This document shows, piece by piece, positions 1 to 6,643 of a DNA stretch of 7,413 bases. The translations under genes and the position numbers were made by a program. The notes beneath the pieces were generated by a model. That model had not been told where the DNA came from and ran no database searches. It was given only the letters and a program-made list of their open reading frames with translations. The stretch is from Cyclobacteriaceae bacterium (lineage in GTDB: Bacteria; Bacteroidota; Bacteroidia; Cytophagales; Cyclobacteriaceae): assembly GCA_028289505.1 (NCBI GenBank), contig JANQPK010000184.1, positions 1-7,413 on the forward strand, written 5' to 3'. Every line of letters starts with the position of its first letter. The stretch's first letter is position 1.

Positions 1-88
1 TGAGCTGTATATTCATTCAATTTTTTTACCTTATACTGAAAGTCTCCTTTGAGTATAAGGTAAAAAAATTGAATGAATATACAGCTCA
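1..88. repeat. Long near-perfect palindrome (inverted repeat)
   Basis: Bases 1-37 are the exact reverse complement of bases 52-88, a 37-bp perfect inverted repeat. The centre continues the pairing: after a G/G mismatch (38/51), bases 39-42 pair with 47-50, leaving a TCTC tetraloop at 43-46. The arms are AT-rich, with a run of seven T at 21-27 and the matching A run at 62-68. The left arm begins at the first base of the window, so it may extend further upstream. It ends 26 bases before the cysH start. A classical terminator is unlikely because the T run lies inside the stem and the stem is too long and AT-rich. Candidates are a palindromic mobile or repeat unit, a structured 5' leader, or an assembly fold-back at a contig edge. 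Confidence 0.95.
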
Positions 89-114
89 GTTAGTGTCTGA
101 TAGATAGTAATAAA

Positions 115-810
115 ATGACAGTTATGAAGATAACGGAACTTAACAACAAGTATAAATCTTTATCATTTCAGGAGCGATTAGAGCAACTTTTTAAGGATTT
201 TCCTGAAGAAGAGATTCTCATCACCTCTTCCTTTGGTACTACTTCTATGGCATTACTTCATTTGGTTAGTAAGGTAAAGCCTGGACATCCAGTGCATTTT
301 ATTGATACTTCTTATCATTTTCCAGAAACCTTAAGCTACAGGGATGAACTGGTGGCTCAATTAGGGTTAAAAGTAATTGAGGTGAAAGCGGAGTCAAAGA
401 AGAACAAGTTCACCAATGAAAACCAAACCTGGCGGTTCAATCAGGATTTATGTTGTTTTATCAACAAAGTAGAGCCTTTGGACAAAATTAAGAGCGGTTA
501 TCAAGTTTGGGTCTCTGGTTTGCTGGGCTTTCAGAGTATGCATCGAAAAAATTTGGGAATTTTCCAGGAAAAAGGCTCCCTACTAAAATTTCATCCTCTT
601 ATAGATATGAGCAAGGAAGACCTGAACCTATATCGACAGCTTTTTGAGCTTCCCACCCATGAGCTGCTAAAGCAGGGCTATGATTCTGTGGGTTGTACCC
701 ATTGTACCCAGAAAGGATCCGGGCGTCGAGGTCGTTGGATTGATGTCGACAAGACAGAATGCGGCTTACACGAAACTCAGGGCTGGATCAAAAATAGAAT
801 GGCAGGCTAA
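115..810 (+). CDS. cysH: Phosphoadenylyl/adenylyl-sulfate reductase (CysH family)
   Basis: Predicted cytoplasmic enzyme of assimilatory sulfate reduction, reducing APS or PAPS to sulfite. Seen in the 231-residue sequence: a PP-loop-like SFGTTSMALLHL at 39-50, an IDTSYHFPET segment at 63-72 matching the family LDTGxxFPET, a Cys pair C113-C114, a second pair C194/C197, an RRGRW segment at 204-208 and the catalytic ECGLH at 215-219. Two Cys pairs plus ECGLH fit the [4Fe-4S]-containing class, which in characterised members generally prefers APS; substrate choice here is inferred. Length is normal. The family segment GLRR(D/E)QS reads GLLGFQS at 135-141, losing two usually conserved arginines. There is no clear ribosome site; ATG 124 is an equally possible start. 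No cysD/cysN/cysI neighbour is visible, but the upstream region is cut off. Confidence 0.87.
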   Translation: MTVMKITELNNKYKSLSFQERLEQLFKDFPEEEILITSSFGTTSMALLHLVSKVKPGHPVHFIDTSYHFPETLSYRDELVAQLGLKVIEVKAESKKNKFTNENQTWRFNQDLCCFINKVEPLDKIKSGYQVWVSGLLGFQSMHRKNLGIFQEKGSLLKFHPLIDMSKEDLNLYRQLFELPTHELLKQGYDSVGCTHCTQKGSGRRGRWIDVDKTECGLHETQGWIKNRMAG

Positions 811-827
811 TGGTTTTTTTGTTTCTG

Positions 828-853
828 TGAAGTCACTTAATTTGGTGGCTTCA
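828..853 (+). promoter_or_regulatory. Intergenic hairpin before a TTG start
   Basis: Bases 828-836 (TGAAGTCAC) pair with 845-853 (GTGGCTTCA), a 9-bp stem with one G-U wobble and an 8-base loop. No T run follows on either strand, so it is not a typical intrinsic terminator; a T run (814-820) lies just upstream instead. The 3' edge of the stem is 11 bases before the TTG start of the next gene, so it could affect transcript ends, stability or initiation there. The pairing is seen in the sequence; any role is inferred, and a stem of this size can arise by chance. Confidence 0.35.
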
Positions 854-864
854 ATAGAATTACC

Positions 865-2028
865 TTGCAATTAATAGCAGTAACCAATCAAGAGACCCGT
901 CAGGAATTCCTGGAACTTCCTATTCGTCTTTACCAAAGTAATAAGTATTGGATCAGGCCACTGGATAAGGATATCGAGAATGTTTTCGATCCCAAAACCA
1001 ATAAAACTTTCAGGAGAGGGGAACTGGAGCGCTGGATTCTGGTAGACGATAAGCGAATTACCATAGGTCGCGTAGCAGCATTTGTAAATCAGAAGAGTAA
1101 GAATAAAGGAAATGATCAGCCCACCGGAGGCATGGGATTTTTTGAATGCATCAACGATCAGGAAGCTGCATTTCAGCTATTTGATGCTTGTAAAGAATGG
1201 CTGGAGCAAAAAGGGATAGAAGCCATGGACGGTCCAATTAATTTTGGCGATCGTGATAAGTGGTGGGGTCTATTGGTTGATGGCTATGAAATTGAGCCCA
1301 ATTATCAACAACATTACAATTTCCCATATTACAAAGATCTGTTTGAGGCCTACGGATTTAAAACCTACTTCAAACAGCTAACCTACGGTCGAAAAACCAG
1401 AGATCCCTTATCTCCTAAGTTGGCACAAAAGGCAGAGAAGCTTCATCGTGACCCAGGCTATACATTCCGTCACATGCAGTTGCGAAAGGTTGATAAATAT
1501 ACAGACGATTTCAGGATAATCTATAACCAGGCCTGGGGCGGGCATGGAGTTCCAGATATGAGCTCAGCTCAGGCAAAAGCCATTATCAACCAATTAAAGC
1601 CCATAATTGACGAAAAGATCGTGTGGTTTGGGTATTATCAGGAAGAACCTATTGCTTTTTTTATCATGCTGCCTGAAGTCAATCAGATCTTTAAACATGT
1701 AAACGGGAAACTTGATCTAATAGGAAAGATGAAGTTTGTATGGCATAAATGGCGTAAGACCTGCAATAAGATGTTTGGACTGGTATTCGGTATCGTGCCC
1801 TCCCACCAAGGTAAGGGAGTGGAGGGAGCCTTGATCATGGCTGCTAGACAAATGGTTCAGGATGATTATCATCGATACGAAGATTTTGAAATGAATTGGA
1901 TTGGTGACTTCAATCCCAAAATGTTGCGGGTGGCCGAGCAGGTTGGGGGTTATATAGCCAAAACTCACATTACCTACCGTAAGCTTTTCGATGAGACTAA
2001 AGAGTTCAAGCGCCATCCATTTATTTAA
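865..2028 (+). CDS. YghO-like GNAT-fold N-acetyltransferase-family protein
   Basis: A 387-residue protein resembling the YghO-type acyl-CoA N-acyltransferase-fold proteins, whose substrate is not known. The N-terminal part holds LPIRLYQSN at 18-26 and WIRPLDKDIENVFDP at 29-43. The middle holds GPINFGDRDKWWGLLVDGY at 123-141 followed by a NFPYY segment at 152-156, both typical of this family. A GNAT domain fills the C-terminal half, with an acyl-CoA loop at 310-322 (IVPSHQGKGVEGA) and a closing segment NWIGDFNPKM at 344-353. There is no signal peptide, so it is predicted cytoplasmic. The start must be TTG at 865: an in-frame stop lies at 838-840, no ATG or GTG lies between, and the next residues match the family N-terminus. 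No clear ribosome site is visible. The next gene starts 15 bases after its stop, suggesting co-transcription. Confidence 0.8.
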   Translation: MQLIAVTNQETRQEFLELPIRLYQSNKYWIRPLDKDIENVFDPKTNKTFRRGELERWILVDDKRITIGRVAAFVNQKSKNKGNDQPTGGMGFFECINDQEAAFQLFDACKEWLEQKGIEAMDGPINFGDRDKWWGLLVDGYEIEPNYQQHYNFPYYKDLFEAYGFKTYFKQLTYGRKTRDPLSPKLAQKAEKLHRDPGYTFRHMQLRKVDKYTDDFRIIYNQAWGGHGVPDMSSAQAKAIINQLKPIIDEKIVWFGYYQEEPIAFFIMLPEVNQIFKHVNGKLDLIGKMKFVWHKWRKTCNKMFGLVFGIVPSHQGKGVEGALIMAARQMVQDDYHRYEDFEMNWIGDFNPKMLRVAEQVGGYIAKTHITYRKLFDETKEFKRHPFI

Positions 2029-2043
2029 AATCTTACTCAAAAA

Positions 2044-3042
2044 ATGAAATATCATATTTACGGAATTGGTAATGCCTTGGTGGACATTGAGTACGAGGTT
2101 GAGGTACCTTTCCTATCCGATCATCAGGTTGAAAAGGGTATGATGACCTTGGTCGATGAGTCCAGACAAGTGGAATTGATCGCAGCCCTAGATAAACATA
2201 TGGTGAAGAAGCAAAGTGGGGGTTCTGCGGCCAACACCATGATTGCCGCCAGTCAATTCGGAGCAAATTGTTTTTATTCCTGCAAGGTAGCCAGCGATGA
2301 CTGGGGAGATTTTTATGTGGATGACCTAATTGCGGCCGGTGTAAACTCTAATTTAACCATGATAGATCGACCGTCTGGTCATACCGGTCGTTGTTTGGTT
2401 ATGGTGACTCCTGATGCCGATCGGACCATGAATACTTATCTGGGGATAACTGCAGAATTTTCGCAGCAGGAACTGGTGCCTGAAGCATTGAAGCAGTCCG
2501 ATTGGTTATATATCGAAGGATATCTGGTAGCAACCAATGTCAGTCAACAAAGTATGGTGGCTGCAAGGAGGCTGGCAGATCAGCATCAAGTTAAGACCGC
2601 CTTAACCTTCTCCGACCCCAATATGGTGAAATTCTTTAAAGAGGGATTGGATCAGGTAATTGGTTCAGGGATTGATCTGTTATTCTGCAACGAGGATGAG
2701 GCTATGACCTATACCCAGACCCAGAGCATAGCTGATGCCAGGGAAGCCCTTAAGCAAATAGCTAAGACTTTTATCATTACACAAGGTAGTAACGGCGCCA
2801 TGATTTTTGATGGTGATACTTTTGTTGATATTGAGCCTTACTCAGTAGAAGCGGTCGACACCAACGGAGCGGGTGATATGTTTGCTGGTGCGTTTCTTTA
2901 TGCCATCAGTCATGGTCATAGTTATGCCCAAGCGGGAAAACTGGCCAGTTTAGCTTCATCTAAAGTGGTCTCTCAATTCGGACCCAGGTTGCAATGGTAT
3001 CAGGCCAAAGAAGTGAAACAATATCTGTTACGAGATCATTAA
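2044..3042 (+). CDS. PfkB-family carbohydrate kinase, adenosine-kinase-like
   Basis: A 332-residue ribokinase-fold (PfkB) kinase, most like bacterial proteins annotated as adenosine kinase; it would transfer the ATP gamma-phosphate to a nucleoside or sugar hydroxyl in the cytoplasm. Seen motifs, in order: GIGNALVD at 7-14, with D14 in the usual substrate-binding position; EKGMMTLVDE at 30-39; GGSAANT at 59-65; NEDE at 216-219 (the family NxxE metal/phosphate motif); ITQGSNGA at 245-252; and the PfkB signature DTNGAGDMF at 272-280, with D278 as the expected catalytic base. Length is normal and the motifs are complete, so it should be active. Substrate assignment is from family resemblance only; another nucleoside or sugar is possible. 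It starts 15 bases after the GNAT gene with no clear Shine-Dalgarno site. Confidence 0.85.
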   Translation: MKYHIYGIGNALVDIEYEVEVPFLSDHQVEKGMMTLVDESRQVELIAALDKHMVKKQSGGSAANTMIAASQFGANCFYSCKVASDDWGDFYVDDLIAAGVNSNLTMIDRPSGHTGRCLVMVTPDADRTMNTYLGITAEFSQQELVPEALKQSDWLYIEGYLVATNVSQQSMVAARRLADQHQVKTALTFSDPNMVKFFKEGLDQVIGSGIDLLFCNEDEAMTYTQTQSIADAREALKQIAKTFIITQGSNGAMIFDGDTFVDIEPYSVEAVDTNGAGDMFAGAFLYAISHGHSYAQAGKLASLASSKVVSQFGPRLQWYQAKEVKQYLLRDH

Positions 3043-3123
3043 ATAGACCACCGCTGGTGTAAAATAACCTGGGGTGATTAAAAAATGGGTTTATTTTAGA
3101 GGACAGAATTTAAGGAAATGCAT

Positions 3124-4482
3124 ATGAAACTTTTATCAGCAGTAATGATAGTGGTACTAACTAGTATTATTACCCTTTCAGCACAAAGCCCAAATATAGA
3201 GTTCACCGAGTATAGCCTGGAAAACGGGCTTCATGTAATACTGCATCAGGATAATTCTACCCCTATAGTGGCAGTAAGTATTATGTATCACGTAGGGTCA
3301 AAGAATGAAGACCCTGAACGAACAGGATTTGCTCATTTTTTTGAACATCTATTGTTCGAAGGTTCAGAAAATATTGGTCGGGGTGAGTACATGAATATAG
3401 TTACCGGAGCCGGAGGAACCCTAAATGCCAATACCTCTCATGACCGTACCTATTACTATGAAGTATTGCCATCTAACCAATTGGAGCTGGGTTTGTATTT
3501 GGAATCCGAAAGACTACTTCATGCCAAAATAGATTCAATCGGGATTGAAACTCAGAGGCAGGTGGTGAAGGAGGAGCGGCGTACCAGTTATGATAATCAA
3601 CCTTATGGAAGTATATGGGAGGAAGTATTTAGCAGGGCGTATACCGTACATCCATACCAATGGATGCCAATTGGCTCCATGGAGCATATAAGCGCAGCTA
3701 CCGACAGTGAATTTATGGATTTCTATAAAACATTCTACGTGCCAGAAAACGCAGTGTTATCTATTGCCGGAGATATCGATATTGAGAACACTCGAAAATT
3801 AGTTGATAAATATTTCTCCGAAATACCCAGAGGGGGACATGAGATCCCTAGGCCTACTGAAGTGGAGCCAATCAAGACGGAAGAAATCAGGGATGTTGTT
3901 TATGATAACATCCAGTTACCTGCTGTGATTCAATCCTATCATATCCCGGAATTGGGAACCGAAGACTACTATGCTGTGAGCATGCTGTCTCAATTATTGT
4001 CGCAAGGAGAAAGTTCCAGGTTCTCCAAAGCGATTAAGGATGAGCAACAGAAAGCAGTGGCAGTAGGGGCATTCCCATTGAACCTGGAAGACCCCGGAGT
4101 TACCATTGCATACGGAATTGCTAATGTTGGTGTAAGCCCAGAAGATTTGGAGGCTGCTATGGAGGCAGAATATGATAAGGTTAAGAATGAGCTTATTTCC
4201 GAGAAGGAGTTTCAAAAATTGCGTAATCAGATCGAGAATGATTTCATTAGTGGCAATAGTAGGGTAGCGGGTATCGCAGAAAGTCTAGCCAATTATCATA
4301 TGTACTATGGAGATGCCAATTTAATTAACACAGAAATAGAGCGCTATATGAAGGTCACTCGAGAGGATATCCAGAGGGTAGCAAATAAATATTTGACCAA
4401 GGAAAACAGAGTGGTACTCTACTATCTACCCAAGTCAGCACAGCAACAACCAGAAACTACAGAAATCGACAATGAAGGCTAA
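3124..4482 (+). CDS. Exported M16B zinc metallopeptidase, catalytic subunit
   Basis: An M16 (insulinase/pitrilysin-type) peptidase of 452 residues, acting on peptides in the periplasm or envelope. An N-terminal signal peptide is visible: K2, a hydrophobic run at about 3-18 and a likely cut near LSA-Q at 20/21. The inverted zinc motif is intact: HFFEH at 71-75, giving H71 and H75 as ligands and E74 as catalytic base, with the third ligand E150 or E151 in VVKEERR. A second M16 domain follows from about residue 230 to 440 and lacks the LRE...GYTY-type Arg/Tyr motif. The tail (about 437-452) is Gln/Glu-rich. This division fits M16B heterodimers, whose partner supplies the Arg/Tyr site; here it is the next gene. 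ATG 3124 is preferred over ATG 3118 because AAGGA at 3112-3116 is correctly spaced and the signal peptide then starts MKLLS. Confidence 0.9.
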   Translation: MKLLSAVMIVVLTSIITLSAQSPNIEFTEYSLENGLHVILHQDNSTPIVAVSIMYHVGSKNEDPERTGFAHFFEHLLFEGSENIGRGEYMNIVTGAGGTLNANTSHDRTYYYEVLPSNQLELGLYLESERLLHAKIDSIGIETQRQVVKEERRTSYDNQPYGSIWEEVFSRAYTVHPYQWMPIGSMEHISAATDSEFMDFYKTFYVPENAVLSIAGDIDIENTRKLVDKYFSEIPRGGHEIPRPTEVEPIKTEEIRDVVYDNIQLPAVIQSYHIPELGTEDYYAVSMLSQLLSQGESSRFSKAIKDEQQKAVAVGAFPLNLEDPGVTIAYGIANVGVSPEDLEAAMEAEYDKVKNELISEKEFQKLRNQIENDFISGNSRVAGIAESLANYHMYYGDANLINTEIERYMKVTREDIQRVANKYLTKENRVVLYYLPKSAQQQPETTEIDNEG

Positions 4483-4486
4483 TCCC

Positions 4487-6643
4487 ATGAAAAGTATTAT
4501 TTACCAATTGATGATAGTGTTGGTGCTGGTTTCCTGTTCTACCACCAAAACTACCACTAGGCTTGATGATCCGAATCAGCAAAATGAAGTTGCACAAACT
4601 CAAGCAACGATACAAGAGGGTGAAAATCAAGTACTGGACAGGAGCAAATTACCAGAGCCTGGTCCCGCCCCGGAAATTAAGCTCGGATCTCCGGAGACTT
4701 TTATCTTGGAGAATGGATTGAAAGTGTTCGTAGTGGAAAATCACAAGCTCCCCAGAGTAGCCTTTTCTTTAGTGTTAGATCTCGATCCGATATTCGAGGG
4801 GGAGAATGCTGGCTTTATATCTGCAGCTGGCCAGTTACTTTCTCGTGGAACCACCAGCAGGACCAAGTCCCAGCTCGACGAGGAGATAGACTTTATTGGT
4901 GCCAGTTTTTCTACCTCAGCATCCAGTGTCTATGCTTCTTCGCTTTCGAAACATAAGGAAAAGGTTTTGGAATTGATGGCTGATGTTACACTCAGACCCT
5001 CCTTTCCTGAAGAGGAGCTGGAAAAAATTAAAACTGAAACCATTTCAGGTATTCAGGCTAACAAAGATGACCCAGGCTCTATCGCAGGAAACGTACGAGG
5101 TGTGCTTCGGTATGGTAAAGATCACCCATATGGGGAACTGGTTACAGAGGAGACCGTTTCCAAAATAGATATCGAATCTTGCCGACAATTTTACAATACT
5201 TATTTCAAACCAAATATCGGTTACTTGGCCATTGTGGGAGATATTAATAAACAGGAAGCACAACGTTTGGTAGAAGAATATTTTGGCGATTGGGAAGCAG
5301 CTGATCCGCCAAAGCATGAATATTCTCGGCCAACTGCTCCACCCCAAACCATGGTGGCAATGGTGGATCGGCCTCAATCAGTACAATCAACTATTAGCAT
5401 AACCTATCCCATACAGCTTCCTACAGGACATCCTGATGTGTTGCCCTCAAGAGTAATGAATACCATTCTTGGGGTTGGGTCAAGCGCCTACCTCTTTCAA
5501 AATTTACGGGAAACCCATGGGTACACCTATGGGGCCTACTCATCCTTGTCCAGCGACCGCTTGGTAGGTTCATTTAACGCAGGAGCTGACGTAAGAAACG
5601 AAGTAACCGATAGTGCGGTTGTGGAGTTTTTCAATGAGATGAAGAGAATCAGAGACCAGCCAGTTGAGGAAGAGCTATTGCAGTCAACCAAGAACTACAT
5701 CAATGGTAGTTTTGGCAGGTCGTTAGAGAGTCCTTCCACCATAGCCCGCTTTGCTATCAATAAAGAACGGTATAATCTTCCTGAGGACTATTACAGCAAT
5801 TATCTCAAGCGACTGGAGAGTGTCACAGTTGAGGATGTTCAAGCAATGGCCCAAAAATACATTAGGCCGGATAACGCATATGTCCTGGTGGTAGGTAAGG
5901 CCGCTGATGTGGCGGAAGGCCTTAAACAATTTGGACCGCTGAAGTACTATGATATCTATGGAGAAACCTATACCCCTACTTCAGCGGAAGATCTGTCCGG
6001 GGAAATTGGGGTTCAGCAGATTATACAGAACTACTTGCAAGCATTGGGTGGTGTGGAGAAAATTCAGGAGATAAAAGATATTACCCAAGTAATGCAAGCC
6101 TCCATGCAAGGGCTTGAACTCAAAATAACCAGCATTCGCAAAGCGCCAAATAAGTCATTCGAATCCGTTACTGCAGGAGAGATGGAGTTCCAAAAGATGG
6201 TTTTTAACGGTGCTAATGGGGTTGAGGTAGTGCAAGGTCAAAGTAAACCACTTGACCAGAAACGGGTACAGGAATCGATAATTGAATCCAGGATTGTCCC
6301 TGAGATTTCCTATGAGGAATTGGGTGTAAAACTGACCTTGACTGGACTGGAGAAAGTAGGAGAAGAAGAGAGCTATGTGGTAGAGGTTGAGCAGCCCAGT
6401 GGCAAAAAGTCCTATTCCTATTTCTCCAAAGATTCAGGTTTAAAGTTAAAGGAGAGTACCACGTTAGATACTCCACAAGGAAGTTTCACCCAGTCAGTCG
6501 AGTATCAGGACTATCAGGAGGTGGACGGAGTGAAATTTCCCTACAAAGCTAAGATAGGAATGGGACCTCAAGTTATGGAGGCCGAGATCGTTAATATAAA
6601 ACTCAATACCGGAGTTTCTGATGATATATTTAAAGTAGAATGA
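4487..6643 (+). CDS. Lipoprotein M16B partner without zinc site, fused to a C-terminal beta-type domain
   Basis: A 718-residue lipoprotein: the signal MKSIIYQLMIVLVLVSC ends in a lipobox with lipidation cysteine C17. A Thr/Gln-rich tether follows to about residue 65. Two M16 domains cover about 68-490. The zinc motif is gone: aligned to GFAHFFEH of the upstream protein it reads GFISAAGQ at 109-116, so His, Glu and His become S112, G115 and Q116. The substrate-binding motif NLRETHGYTYGAYS (339-352; R341, Y346, Y348) is kept. This is the pattern of the non-catalytic half of an M16B heterodimer, so it probably pairs with the preceding gene product. Residues about 506-718 are an extra domain not needed by M16; it starts YLQALGG and looks beta-rich. 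No acidic surface-export signal follows C17, so it may face the periplasm (inferred). ATG 4487 is preferred over 4472: AAGG at 4475-4478 precedes it and the gap to the upstream stop is four bases. Confidence 0.88.
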   Translation: MKSIIYQLMIVLVLVSCSTTKTTTRLDDPNQQNEVAQTQATIQEGENQVLDRSKLPEPGPAPEIKLGSPETFILENGLKVFVVENHKLPRVAFSLVLDLDPIFEGENAGFISAAGQLLSRGTTSRTKSQLDEEIDFIGASFSTSASSVYASSLSKHKEKVLELMADVTLRPSFPEEELEKIKTETISGIQANKDDPGSIAGNVRGVLRYGKDHPYGELVTEETVSKIDIESCRQFYNTYFKPNIGYLAIVGDINKQEAQRLVEEYFGDWEAADPPKHEYSRPTAPPQTMVAMVDRPQSVQSTISITYPIQLPTGHPDVLPSRVMNTILGVGSSAYLFQNLRETHGYTYGAYSSLSSDRLVGSFNAGADVRNEVTDSAVVEFFNEMKRIRDQPVEEELLQSTKNYINGSFGRSLESPSTIARFAINKERYNLPEDYYSNYLKRLESVTVEDVQAMAQKYIRPDNAYVLVVGKAADVAEGLKQFGPLKYYDIYGETYTPTSAEDLSGEIGVQQIIQNYLQALGGVEKIQEIKDITQVMQASMQGLELKITSIRKAPNKSFESVTAGEMEFQKMVFNGANGVEVVQGQSKPLDQKRVQESIIESRIVPEISYEELGVKLTLTGLEKVGEEESYVVEVEQPSGKKSYSYFSKDSGLKLKESTTLDTPQGSFTQSVEYQDYQEVDGVKFPYKAKIGMGPQVMEAEIVNIKLNTGVSDDIFKVE

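Noticed and set aside
1..88. Palindrome read as a rho-independent terminator of an upstream gene
   Set aside because: The stem is 37 bp and AT-rich, and the T run at 21-27 is buried in the stem instead of following it.
89..114. Promoter directly before cysH
   Set aside because: No convincing TAnnTTTG element with a spaced TTTG was found between the palindrome and the start codon.
680..874. 64-codon plus-strand open frame overlapping the cysH 3' end
   Set aside because: It lies mostly inside cysH in another frame, shows no family motifs and ends within the start of the next gene.
1717..2266. Two minus-strand open frames opposite the GNAT and kinase genes
   Set aside because: Both are antisense to well-supported genes with clear motifs, and their translations show no recognisable domain.
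3049..3059. Small hairpin CACC-GCT-GGTG after the kinase gene as a terminator
   Set aside because: Only four base pairs with a 3-base loop and no T run after it; too weak to call.
3092..3099. TATTTTAG as a Bacteroidota -7 promoter element (TAnnTTTG) for the M16 operon
   Set aside because: It differs from the consensus at one position and no TTTG-like -33 element lies at the required distance. A promoter in this gap is plausible but not shown.
5045..6476. Minus-strand open frames opposite the M16 partner gene
   Set aside because: They are shadows of a strongly supported coding frame with no domain or upstream signal of their own.
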